A stretch of 64,000 nucleotides of DNA from Archilochus colubris (Eukaryota > Chordata > Aves > Apodiformes > Trochilidae): the NCBI GenBank assembly GCA_023079485.1, contig CM041085.1, positions 29,311,121 to 29,375,120 of the forward strand. Direction: 5' to 3'. Positions 14,369 to 26,562 of this stretch are shown here, one piece after another. Made by a program: the position numbers and the translations under genes. The notes below the pieces were generated by a model. The model saw only the letters and a list, made by a program, of their open reading frames with translations, did not search any database and was not told where the DNA came from. Position 1 is the stretch's first letter, and every line of letters starts with the position of its first letter.

Positions 14369-14422
14369 ACCTGTATTGTTGCGAGGAGTAAAAGCCCCCT
14401 AACCTGTATTGTTAGGAGGAGT
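14369..14422. repeat. Imperfect duplication, 33-bp period
   Basis: A 21-base segment beginning ACCTGTATTGTT at 14369 recurs at 14402 with two differences by eye (GC versus AG before GAGGAGT). Only two copies are present. Confidence 0.75.
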
Positions 14423-16624
14423 CCACTACATACATAAAGTAGTTGCAGTTTACTCCATATTGACCTAATTTAAAACAGATTCTGGCATGCTTATCCAGAG
14501 CAACACACCAGTTAAAGGAAAAGAATGAGTGCCTGAGAGATGGCCAGAGGGATAGAGATGGTGCAAACATGAGATGCTGGCCATGGGTAGGCTGAGAAGT
14601 CCATTGTCCTGATTTATTGTCTAAGTCACTGTCTAGGTATGCATCTGTTGCCCTCTCTGAGCATGCTTCCTGGGGTGGTAGTGAAATAAAGGAAGAGTTA
14701 TTGACTTCTCAGCCACAAGAGATCAACAAGTCTACTGACACTGTGGTGTATGATGCCTCTCAAGTGAGTCCTGAAATTTAAGGCCTTGTCTTGTTAATTC
14801 TATGAAGTATCTATTTTGCACACAGATGAGGTATGAATTTCCAACCTGAGTTTTGATTTTCAGCCAGCCTGTTCAATGCTGGCTCACAGGAAGCTGGATG
14901 GAGAGGTAGTCTGAAAGGGGCTGAATTACCTTTGTGATAACAGCAATGAGTGAGTTAATTTAATGAGGTTAGGACTTAGCATCTTCATACCCTGCCAGGT
15001 GGTGAGAGACAGGGCTTACAAACAAACCTTAATGCTTTTATAACATTGTTAGTCTAAATAGTGACCAATTCCTCCTACATGGAAGAATCTTTCATTGGTG
15101 TATTTTATGTGCAATTTTGTTTTAATGTATGTCCTTTAATCTTCAGATATTGCTCTATTAACTGATCTCACTGCTGGCATTTGGTGATGTTTATCTGTAT
15201 AGATTAGGACTGTAAAGATTAGGTGAAGGGTGTTGGGCCTTTCTGGTACATTTGAGAGATGCCTTTGTAATTTGAAATATGCATATGTTAGGGTATACAT
15301 CAACACAGTAATGCAAAACAGGGTGAGCAGGCAATGTAAAAAAGATGAAAGGGAGTGTTTATATTGGATAGCAGGTGAAAACCATAGTTTTGTACTGAAA
15401 TATCTCTCTGAAGAAAGCTAGGATTTACAATGTTATACTGCTGGTGTTTTGGTAAATAAGAACCTGGGCTTTTTATAGTGTGCTTTAGTTCAAAACAATT
15501 TAAAATTAGTTCTAAATAATGACATAATTTCAAAAAATATTCTTGAGTAAGGTGAAAAAAACTATTATCACTATTATCTAGATTTTATTGCCAAGACACA
15601 AAAGCAATTATGATCTAATGCAGGTGGCAGCTGGGGGTGGGACACACACACAGACACACCATCTGTATGTTGATGTGCCCTTCACAGATTTTTCATCCTT
15701 CCAGCAGTGGCTGCCCCTATCCAGCACTTGTCACTCAGTCTTCTTCCTTCTTTCACTCTTTGAGGTGAGCTCCTTGTTCAGAAAGTAAGGATAACAGGTA
15801 GATAAAGGGTTCTTAAATGGAAAAAAACTTCACTTTGCGATGTTGGCTGATGCTCTTGATCTTAACATATCTCTGAAGTGTTTCAATAGAGAAGAATGGT
15901 TGTCTTTTCAACAGTTTAATTCAGACAGTGTTGATTATTTTTTTTTTTTGGCTGGTTGGCTGGTTTTTGAAGTTGGAAGAGTGACTGGAAGGACAAATTG
16001 CATGCTGAGAATTCAGAAAGTGTGATATCTGGTTTGGGCTCTACTACAGATCTAGTCCTGCCTCATACCTGATGGTTTCTGGGCTTCATGTTACCCATGT
16101 ATAGGTGGGTATGGGGATGTATGGGATATTACATAACTTAGCGGGTGTCTGAGATAGGTTAATACTGTTCAAAGGCCCAGTGAGAGTTTCTGATGATCAG
16201 TGGCTGAGCACCCATAATTTTCTTAATAATATTTCCCATTAATTTAACTAATAGAATTGAGTTACTGGGCTTATCACTAGCTTATTACTGATCACTTATA
16301 TCACTGGAGGTTCTGAACCAGAAGAACTACTGAAATTATCATCAGACTTCTGATCTTGGGCTGATATGTAGATGCAAAGCCCCTTGGCCTCAAAATTGTC
16401 CTGCTTACCTTAAAAAATGAAACAGTCAGGCTTTATCAAGGGGTGAAACCTCACTTTCAACACAATGTTATTTGCTATTCCTGGATTGCAGTGATGATGA
16501 AACTTCATACTGAAATATATTCCATATTCAACCCCAATAGATGAATTTGTGATTTGCATTAGAAAGTAAGAAGCAATATTGAAAGAATTAATGAACAGAA
16601 CCTATACACAGTTTAATTCTGATT

Positions 16625-16693
16625 AGGTTTTGGTTTGGTTTGTGGGTTTTTGTTTTTTTGTTTGTTTGTTTGATTGTTTGATTGCTTTCTTGC
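16625..16693. repeat. T/G-rich low-complexity tract
   Basis: GGTTTGGTTTG followed by repeated TTTG and TTGA units. Same texture as the tract at 8.3 kb. Confidence 0.7.
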
Positions 16694-19600
16694 TTAGCAG
16701 TGACTATGGGTTTGTCTGCTTTCTTACATTTTCTGTTCTAGTCTGTCAGAATTAATTACTTATAACAGGTAAGCTGATTCACATAAGCTTGTGCAGCCCA
16801 GTGCAGGGATTTTTTAAAAACAGTCTTTAGTTACTCAGGGCATTGAATTTACAGTCCTTGATTCTAAAATAAAATGCTTGAGAAGGAAATGTGTGTATTT
16901 TGAATTAATAGAACACATTTTGGGGTCATCATTTAAATTGTACATCAAAACAATGATATGAAGTCAGCAAGCATGATTTTCAGCTGAGACATCAGTTTAC
17001 AAACTGGTTAATTGTGTATCTTAAATATATAATTATAGCAGGGGAAAAAATCTCCTCGTGTGTCAAATAGCTGGGTACTCTATCAAGATAACAAAGGAAT
17101 TCTCCACTTGTTTGAGAAGGGCATTTTTTTCCTTCTTTTCATTAGAAAGATCAGCTAGAGCATAGCCTTCATTTATTTGTCAGAATTACAAAGCTAAGTT
17201 AAGAAGACTTCTTGGGAGAAGGGCTGTTTGCTCCCTTGCTGTTAAAACTATGTTTTTCCTGTACGTAACTACAATATTTTCAACATTGTAATGCTAGGAA
17301 GGAAGCACAAGATTACCAGTTAGCGTTTGTGATTTCACTGCTTCTTGTTTTGTGTCTTATCTGGCCTAAAATTTCTGTAGATAAATGCAGTTTCCAAGTT
17401 AAACACAGATGTGGTGCAGTGTAATTGTGGCAGGTGCTATTGTTTTTGTGCTATAAGAAGTGTTACCTGATCCTGCTTGTCTGCAAAGCTGAGAAGACAA
17501 GAGGGCTGATTCTGCTTTCCCTGTGATGTAAAACAGAAAATCTCCACCAGCAGGTACTTTTGAGAGGTGAACCAGGTCCACAGTGAAGAGTTTGTTTTCC
17601 AGTCCTTCCCGGACTCTCACAAATACCTGCCCACTCTTCCCTGGGGATTATGCTTTCCTTTGCAATTTTTGAATGTGCATGACAGCGTTTTGTGGAGATG
17701 CTGATACAAAAGGGATAAAGGTTAAGGGTATTCTAACAGGTATCATACAGAAAATAGGTAGTGGAGGAGAAATAAGCACTATAATGTGGAGATTAAGAGA
17801 GAGTGTTGCAAGAGAGGATGTAAAGATGCATGCAAATAGAAGAATTAAATAGAAGAAAATATGGTAGCAGACCATAATTTAAAATGGTTAGAGCATGAAA
17901 GCACAAGCAGGCAAAAAAGCTCTAAAACAATGCTTATTGAAATTTCATTCATCAGAGGAACAAGAGGAACAGACACCTAATTTTCATGAGCATCCTAAAG
18001 TTCAGCAAGCATAAAATCACAGAGTTAAATTATAGAATACCAACACTCTAAATCATGCATGCATACATACAAACAAGATGTTTAAAAAAATAAATGTAAT
18101 CTTATGGTCCCCTTCAGAAACTATTTAGCCATTTTTTTTCCTGTAATACCCTGGCATGGTTCCTATAAAAATGGGAGCAATTTGAGATTCAGCAGTTTCA
18201 CTGGAAAAAAAAAAATCGACCTGGTATATTCAAATAACATTAAAGGGTTTTACTTAAACTTACGAATCACACAACTCAGGCATAAACAGATTCATACTAC
18301 TTAACTCTCTCCACTCTGAGGAAGGATTACAGCAGATATCCATTGTTTGCAATCTCTTCTAACACTTAAATCCAGCAGATTAAATCTAGCATTTTGAGAA
18401 CTGAGTAATAAGTGAGAAGTTTGTAAGAAGAATAATGAAAAAAGAAGCTATTGCTATTGAATTATTCTGATTTGATAGTTATATCTATAATTGTGCACTG
18501 GATTTTGTCCAGGAGCTGGAAATACTTTAAAACAGTTTTCAAATTCTTGACTGTAATTTTTCTTTTTGAGTGATATGTCTGTCGTGCCTATATGAAAGTT
18601 GCTCTGGAACTGGAGATAATACTGAAGTTTAGCAACATATTTTTTGTTTTAACGTCTTCAGTATTGCCAACATGATTCTTCTGGTTATCAGAACACACTG
18701 ATTTGTGAGAACTCAGAGGCTTGGCCAATAAAAGGTACAGTAAAACCTGTCAAGCATTAATAAAAAAGATCAGGAAATGGTAGCTTCTAATAGAAAAGAA
18801 ACAAAGTCTACATTCCTCTTATTGCCTGTCATAAACAAATATGTTTAAAGACTTTTGACAATTGTTTTGTTTTTATTTAATCATAATATTCTTTGCAGAA
18901 ATATTAATGCCTACCATGAAATATCTGTCACATTTAGGCACATTTATCTCAGGGAAGATGAAGAGAAGATGTAATGGCTTTGTGTAAACACTATCACAGA
19001 ACTTTTGCACAAAGTTAAGCTTTATTTCTCAAAATTAGTATCTGTTGAGTACCAATAGATTCAATGGGATTTGATAGAGATTAATGATGCATTTGGATTT
19101 CAGACAGTATGTGCTTTGTTGAACCATGGGATAGAGTATTACTTTTTCAGAAAAGGGCTATTTTTGAAACTTGCTACAAGTAGGCACTGGATCAGCTTTT
19201 AGAACTGCTGGTTCATGATTCTACATCAAAGCCCAGCAAATGTCTCCCATAACAACTGTGTTCTTAATTTTCTAATTTTGTTTTATATCAGATCTGGTCC
19301 TGAGACAATTAGGAGGACAAGGAGAGATAGATAGATAGAGTCATCAAATAGCCAGTTGACAGAAGAGTTAGCTTTGTTCTTTGTTATTAATGGCTTTGTT
19401 GGGAGTAGCGAATACTGATTTTGACAAATTCAACCACCAGTGCACAAAAATTAAAATAAACACACTTTCTATATCTAAACTGAAATGCTTTTTTTGGACC
19501 GAGATCCTTTTGTTCCATGCTTTTTCCTCCAAAGTACTAGCTTGCCCTGGCAGCTTGACTAGTCCATATTGGTCTTACAAAAATGTTCTCAGAAATTTTG

Positions 19601-20877
19601 TGTTCCTTGACTCTTCCATCATAAAAAAAATATATGAGACATCATCTTTGAAGGCTTCATAAACCCAAGGTCGAGAGTTATAAGCAAAATAAATCAGTCT
19701 CACATACCTTGCAATGGGATAATGTTCTTCTCACTACATTGGTCCACCTATTAATTCAGAAGTACTGCTGAATTCCAAGTATTTCCAAAGCTTTTTATTT
19801 AAGCCACCAGAAAATTTTGCTTTGGGATCCCAAGAGGGTAGGTCAGCCACACAAATGCTGATAAGACATTTCCTCCCTTACCATACAGGTAAGGGAAGGT
19901 CAGCTACAAGATTTCAAATGCTGTAAAACCCAAGCTCAAAGAATATGACTGAAGAATGACAAATAATAGCACATCAGAGAAGCAAAATCATCTGAGAAAT
20001 GGAGGTTAGGCCATCCTGTCTGTTTGTACTGAAAGGAATGTTTATTTGTATATCGATCCAATAAATCATGTTTGTAATACTCTGCCACTTTCTTATCTCT
20101 TTATGGTATGAATTGTTACAGCAATTTAAGACTAAACATGAACTTCTGCAGCCTTAAATTTTATGCCTTCAGAGTTATACATAGCTTAAAATATTGTGAT
20201 TAATATACTCTGGCAAAGAATTTTTCACTTGGATTTTTTTTTTTTTATGTAATATTAAGGTGAATTCTATGAGTTCCACTGTGGATTATGTCGGTCTTGT
20301 CAAATTCTATTATGTCAGCCATCAGAAAGACAAATGGAACAAAGGATGGAAACAAAGAGGTAGATTACTGGGCAGGAGACAAATCAGGACATGCATTTCT
20401 AGTGAGAGAGAGGATGACATAGAAGGTTGGATGGAGAACTGACATCACATTTTGGAACAGGGAGGATAAAAAAAGATGTAATGAAAAGGAAAGATATCTC
20501 TATACAACGGTGGAAATATCTTTTAAATCACCTCCAGTAAACAGTCTAAACATACATTAACAACTTTAATATGCTTAAAGATAGCTTTAAGGTATCCCAG
20601 TACAATTTTTTTGCCTTTATTTTTCGTTCTCCTCCTATCAGAAATCCCAGAGACAGCTATCTCTGGACCATATGCTGTTCCAAGGTTATGTCTAGATGGC
20701 ATTAAGGCACTGTTGGTGTTTATACTATCCTTGTTTTTAACATTACAGTAGCCCAACTCGTTGTTCATGATAATGCCTTTTAGTGACTTTATGTCTCCCA
20801 TCTGTGATAACATCATACTACATCAATTTTGTCTTTCCAGATCTGTTAATCATGCACAACACTGTTAGGAAGTACAA

Positions 20878-20935
20878 TGTATATATGTATATGCATATGT
20901 ATATATATGTGTATATGTATATATGCATATATAGA
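20878..20935. repeat. TATG/TATA-type microsatellite
   Basis: About 58 bases of alternating TATATG, GCATATG and TATATA words. Many words are self-complementary, so the tract could form small cruciforms, and it may be highly variable in length. Confidence 0.85.
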
Positions 20936-21782
20936 TAATAAAAAAGCAAAGATTAAAGTTAAAATATCACACAGCAGGGTCAATGTTTTTCTTGTAATTA
21001 TGGAATACTGAGGTTTGTAGTGTTACAGCACTTTATGTGTTCCACTGGATGGGCATGAGGTGTATGTGACCCCGGTACTCAAGCCCCTATGAAATCTTCC
21101 CCGCCTGTAGTGAGCTGTTTTTACTGCTACTCCTCAAACAGGTGTTTTCAAATATTTCAATTGTTTGTGTGTCATGTTAAAAGAGAGAAAATTTCATCAT
21201 CTTTTCCTTTCTTTCTTTGCTGACTGAGCAGCATCCCAGTAGTATTTACTGCAGCAAATTATATGGAAACATAACGTTAAGGAAGAACATTTGATTTTTT
21301 TTTCCTTTCTCTGTCATCTAATGTCATCTAGAAAGAGGAAAAGTAGACTCCTGTGATTTGCCACAGTCCTGATGACAAGCAGCATGTATTGTTGTGGTCC
21401 ATAGACACCAGTTTGGGAACCACCCTCTAGGAGTGAGCACTATAAAGAGAAAAGTGTCATCTGCAGCTGCTCTTCAACATGAAGCTCCTTAAGGAATTTA
21501 GGTCTTTGTTTCAGAAGTGAAGCTGGTGGCAGAGCTCAGGTGAATACCAATTCCTACTCTCCCAAAGGTGAATGCCCTCCATACAAATCTATGATTACAG
21601 GCTTTTTGTACCACTGCTTGATATGTCATGGAGTTTGATCTTACCATACATAAGTTTTTTCCATTCAGGATTTTTAAAGATAATCCAAACATTTCAGTCT
21701 TTGTTTCAGAAAGGCAAGTCTATATCCATATGTACATGGGCAGGTGAAAAGCAATCTATTTGCCCAGCAAAAAACCAAAGTC

Positions 21783-21875
21783 GTTTTTTTTGGTTTTTGT
21801 TTGTTTGGTTGGTTGGTTTTTGTTTGTTTGTTTGGGATTTTTTTTTGTTGTTGTTGTTTTGGTTTGTTTTTTTTA
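21783..21875. repeat. T/G-rich low-complexity tract
   Basis: Nested TTTG, GGTT and TTG repeats across about 90 bases. Frames through it on both strands (rich in F/C/L on plus, K/N/Q/T on minus) are compositional artefacts. Confidence 0.75.
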
Positions 21876-24574
21876 TTGAGCAGCCAGAAGCATACACCTC
21901 AAAAAGGCTGTTGGAGGAAGTATGAATGCAAATCTTCTTTGTGAAGGACTTGCAAAGAACCCACCACCAGTGGAAAGTGAAAAAAAGACATACAGAGGAA
22001 AGCAACACAAAACAATTCTTAGGACATGTCAAGGGTGTTGAAGGAAAACCAGGACAGGAAGGGAAATGAAAAACAGAAACATAGTCACAGCTCTTTTTCT
22101 GAAATTAATTTCTGCCTCCCACGTGGGAATAAATATTATTTTCATACTTAATAGAACTTAAAAATTCCTTGAAGATTCCTTTTTTAGTTGAGGGTTAATT
22201 TCAATTAACCTTGTAATTTTTAACTCTCACATGAATTTCCCCTTGATAGATGGCATCTAGATATTGAAAGGAATGATGGAATTTACAAAAGCTCAGGGGA
22301 GAAGCTTCAGTCATCTGTACTGCACTGATGTCAATTGTGCACAAAGCAACACTTGTAGGCTGAGAGGGTCAATAACTGACCCTAGGTAAATGATAAATAT
22401 TTATGTTCTCTAGCAGGTCATAAAGTGCCCTAGAATAACTACCAGACATATAAGGTGTCTTAGCACCTATCAAAGCATTGGATAATGTCATCTCTTAATC
22501 AGAAATGTTTTCCAAAAACCTGTTTTGTAAAATGCATTAAGAGAAAAACCAAAAGGATGCACGGACAAAAACGTGCAATCTTACAAAAAAGACTGTAGCA
22601 TCAACTGACAAAATCCAAGAGGCTGAAAATGCAAGGTAAGTAGCAGCCAGTCTTTTATTTGACAGTAGCTCAAAAAGCCAAAGTTTCACTGCTACCATTG
22701 AATTTCCTGGCTTTTGTAATTTTTGTCATGATGTTAACATTGATAAGCATGCAGCAGCGCCAAAAGGGTGTGTGAAAATGTTGACATAAATGCAGTATTA
22801 ATATGCATATAAGTAATAAAATAACAGAAAACATGCACAACTACTGCTGTACTTGTTTGACTTGTTTGACTTTCAGTGGTTGAGTCAGAAAACTGCTTAG
22901 TTTCAAGTGTTAATATGAAGTGGGGACGAGGGAAATGTGCTAATTCTTGGTATCGTTGCCCTTCTGAAGAGTGACAAGGTGGAATTTTCTAGGATACTTG
23001 AAATTTCAGTCCACTAGTATGATTATAGCATGTTGCAATGTAAAGTGGAATTTCCTAGTTAAGAATGTATCTCAGGTTCCTAAGCCCCAGGCCAGTGAAA
23101 GGCGAGTGTACTGTGAAGGTGAAAATGTTCAGTCTCCTAAGCAAGAGAGCCATCCACATCAATTTGCAGCAGGCTAAGTGGCATCAGCTATGGGAGGCAA
23201 GCTTACAAAGTCTAGCTCAGAGAACTTTATTGCAGAAGTTACATAGCACAGAGTGAAACCATCTGCATAAACAAATTAAAGACTTACAGCTAAAAATCTA
23301 CAAGACTGCTAAGTCTGTTGAAGTATAGTGCTGCAGGGAGGAAGATGATGTAGCAGAAGTAATGTCTCCTGTATAGCATTAAATAATGTTGACTGTACTA
23401 AGGAAGGAGCTTGATTGGTTTAAGTTTTGCAGCAGCTGGAATTTACATCAGACCATACATTAGGGAAATGTGTGAAGTAAGCTTTACTCGTGGTATTGCA
23501 AAACTTTGAGGTTTTAAATTTGCAAGTACATGTACAAATGTATATATCTGTAGACTATGTGAAGCTACATCCCACTCCTCCCCCTGAGATTCACTGAGGA
23601 ATAAGCACCAAATCTAAAAAAAGGGGGAAAAAAAGAGCTCTCAGTCAAAGCAGCCAAAATTCTCCTGGTGCCAGCACTACAATGGCACTGATGAGGGACA
23701 CCGATTCACTGCAAATTTAAAAAGGAGGCTCAGGCTGCCTCTTAAGTTTTATGGTATCTGATGATTCTCTAAAAGCACATATGATATGAATTTCATTACT
23801 GTAGTGGTATCTCAAAGAAGCCAGGTTTTCTGATATCCGTTTTCACTTTGCTCTTATGAGACAAGCAATGCAAAAAAGTGAGTTAAAATTGACTGGCAGG
23901 AGGTAATTAGGTAATATTTATGGGAGAGTGCTTGAAATTGTGATAATGCTGCATTTTCAAGAGAACTTTAATACCTTCAGATAACACCTGTTTGGATTAA
24001 TCCCACCTTATTTTCTTTCAGAATAAGGTAAATTGTAGAGTCACAATCGGAAAGCAGAAATCATAACCTGATATTTCATTGTTTTGAATATAAGGCATCA
24101 ATTTAAGTTCCTTTAAAAAAGCGTACAGGTGAAATCTGTGTGGTCTCGAAAAGACAAATGGAGGGCAGATATTGGTCCTGTTAGTAGCTGTATGCAGACC
24201 CAGATCCAGCCCTTATGTGGGAGAACCTATTATCCAGACCTAGAACCCAGGTTTATTGTCAAATTCAGAGACAACTCTGAACTTCCAGGAAATTTTTCCT
24301 TCAGCTTTAAAGGGGTTTAAACTTTAAGAGATCCAAACTTAAGTCCTTTTCCCAGTACTACTTACATGCTTCTTCCAGTCCAAAATTTTCTAATATTTGT
24401 TGTATACTTATAACAGTTTCACCAACTGCATACCAATAGCAGGTGTTGTATAAAATATGTTTTTCCTTATAATGAGAGCAAATAGGAACAGAGATCCTTT
24501 AAAATACAATATAACTTTTGATTCACCATAGAATGATACCTGCTGTTCTCATCACACATATCTGCTACTGTGAC

Positions 24575-24592
24575 AAAAAAAAAAAAAAAAAA
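24575..24592 (+). repeat. A18 homopolymer
   Basis: An uninterrupted run of 18 A. No AATAAA-type signal, retrocopied gene body or target duplication is recognisable upstream. Confidence 0.9.
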
Positions 24593-25239
24593 GGCTACAT
24601 TGACATAATTTAATGTATTGTGTATATCCAAGCATACAGCTTTTACTTACAGATAGCTTTCATCAAATATATGGTGTGTTTTTGGTTTGTTTTTTTTTTT
24701 CCTGTAGAGTTGAAATGTCAAATATCACACGTATATTTGGAAAGGAAACTTATTGTTACAGGAAGAGAACACAGTGGCAGAAACTGCCAACAAGAGACCT
24801 TGATAAGAGTCCTCTGTCCTTACAAATATGCTCAATTGTTTCTTTACTAGAGAAGCTGAGGTGACGAGCACTTCAAGGTTTACGGGCTTCATAGCTTCAG
24901 GTCTCCACATTTGTTTTTTTCATAGAAAAGTTAAAAGTTTCAGGCTACAAATGTAAAGCACAGTGATTTGATTGGAAGTTAGGCATCATATGTTGTTGTT
25001 TTATGAATAGAGTCAATAAAACATCATATATATGTGTATATATAGCCACTTGGAGACTTATGTTGAAATTGAATGGGGATAGTATTTTTTTCCTCCTTGT
25101 CAAATTCCAAGCTCAACACACACTATTAGGTGTCAAAAGTGTGGTTTTCCCTTTTTAACAAGTTATTCTCATCATTTCCCCCTGACCCAGGAACTCTGTG
25201 AGGAAGAGGAAATAAGAGATTCAGTGAAAGCTCATAGAG

Positions 25240-25797
25240 TAGGGGAGCGAATGTGCCCCTGTACCCACCCTGGTGAGGCCACAGCTTGAGCATTGTGTTC
25301 AGTTCTGTGTGCCACAGTATAAGAAAGACATTGAGGTCCTGGAGCGTGTCCAGAGAAGAGCTATAAGGCTGATGAGGTGTTTGGAGGGCATATTGGATGA
25401 GGGGCAACTGAGGGAACTGGGATTATTTAATCTGAAGAAGAGAAGGCGCAGGGGAGATGTTATTGCTCTCTACAACTACCTGAAGGGAGATTGTAGAGAG
25501 GCTGGTGTTTGTCTCTTCTCCCAAATAACTAATGATAAGACAAGAGGAAATGGCTTCAAGTTTGCGGAGTTTTAGGCTGGATATTATGAAAAATGTCTTT
25601 ACTGAAAAAGTGGTGAGGCATCGGAATGGGCTGCCCAGGCTGGTGGTGGAGTCGCCATCCCTGGAGATGCTTAAGCATTTAGATGGGGTGCTTTGGGATA
25701 TGGTTTAGTGATGGTGGTAGTTGGATTACTATTGGACTTGTTGACCTTGAAGGTCTTTTCCAAACTTAATGATTCTGTGTTTCTATGATTCTATGAT
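25240..25797 (+). mobile_element. CR1 LINE, 5'-truncated, plus strand
   Basis: The element begins inside ORF2 with the segment equivalent to CCCCTGTACxCA...CTGGTGAGGCCACA and ends with the CR1 3' tip TTTCTATGATTCTATGAT. The frame at 25273-25575 encodes the ORF2 C-terminal region: [20 protein letters not shown], then [17 protein letters not shown], then LYNYLKG and [14 protein letters not shown]. After that the frame breaks, followed by the recognisable [12 protein letters not shown] end region and the 3' untranslated region (GGACTTGTTGACCTTGAAGG). Only about 560 bp of the 4.5-kb family length is present. No target duplication was seen, as is usual for CR1. Confidence 0.95.
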
Positions 25798-26512
25798 AAT
25801 TTATTATTTTCAAGGAACAATTTTTAGTGTGACAAGTTTGACATCTCGGATTATTAGCCTGAATTTGTCCGGCAGAGCAGTATTTGAAAGAGAGAGCAAA
25901 GAGAGAAAAGGAGTACTAGTCAAGTTACCAGTCTTGATTTTGACCAATTCTTGAGCAATCTGCAGGCACAACATGTAAAAGGGCTTGTTGCTGTAAGGTA
26001 TCTGCTTCCACAGTGCTGTTAGTTGTGTTCCTGGTACCAGGATAGCTGTACAGCTAAACAGAACTTACTAAGATTTAGTGGTCAACAAAACCAGTACAGA
26101 TATCTGTCCAGAGGTCTGCTTAAGAGATTTTCTCCTCTCACAAGCTTTATTGATTTATTTCTTTTAGGTGAATTCCATCCTTTAAAAAGACAGAAACAAT
26201 ATAGAGAGAAAAAAGTAAAATAGTGATGATCCCATAAACTTTGCACTCTAAAGCTTGAGCGAATCACTAGGTCATCCATGTTGTGGCTGAAGGAGACCCT
26301 GGAAATACCTTGGGAAGGGAAAGACAGTAATCATAATAGAAAAATTTAAAAAATATTATTAAAATATTGTTGACAAGCACTTCAGAAGCAAGAATGAACC
26401 AAGAAGCAAATCTAGAAAAGACAGATATAAGCAAACCAAAACTTGACCCTGATGTGCTCCAGAGCTATAGCATAATGTTAGTTTCATTCAAAACTCTTCT
26501 CCCAGTTTGATA

Positions 26513-26562
26513 GTGAAAATTGTTACAATACAGGGGTGTGAAAATTGTTACAGTACAGGGGT
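26513..26562. repeat. 25-bp tandem duplication
   Basis: Two adjacent 25-base units (GTGAAAATTGTTACAxTACAG... at 26513 and 26538) differ at one base. A third partial unit starts at 26563 (ATGAAAATCAAG). This looks like a recent replication-slippage or break-repair product. Confidence 0.9.

Larger units (their letters stand above)
12491..25239. other. Gene-free unique DNA
   Basis: No exon or RNA gene was found. It contains a TA/CA microsatellite (12864-12900), a 33-bp-period duplicated segment (14369-14422), a short CA run (15640-15660), T/G tracts (16625-16693, 21783-21875), a short GATA run (19323-19340), a TATG-type microsatellite (20878-20935) and an 18-base A run (24575-24592). The stretch at 23880-24080 contains TAATTA and a palindromic GGATTAATCC word and may be a regulatory element. 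The remainder shows nothing I can name. Confidence 0.6.

Noticed and set aside
21441..21500. TATAAA followed ~35 bases later by ATG AAG CTC CTT, resembling a small-gene promoter and signal-peptide start
   Set aside because: The frame stops after about a dozen codons, no splice donor or continuing exon is evident, and the words are common by chance.
24129..24320. 63-codon frame with balanced composition
   Set aside because: No domain or family resemblance, no clear splice sites, and its length is normal for chance frames in this window.
24575..24592. A18 run as the tail of a processed pseudogene
   Set aside because: No AATAAA-type signal just upstream, no coding remnant and no flanking duplication.
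26513..26562. CRISPR-like direct repeats
   Set aside because: Units are adjacent with no spacers, and the context is a vertebrate genome.
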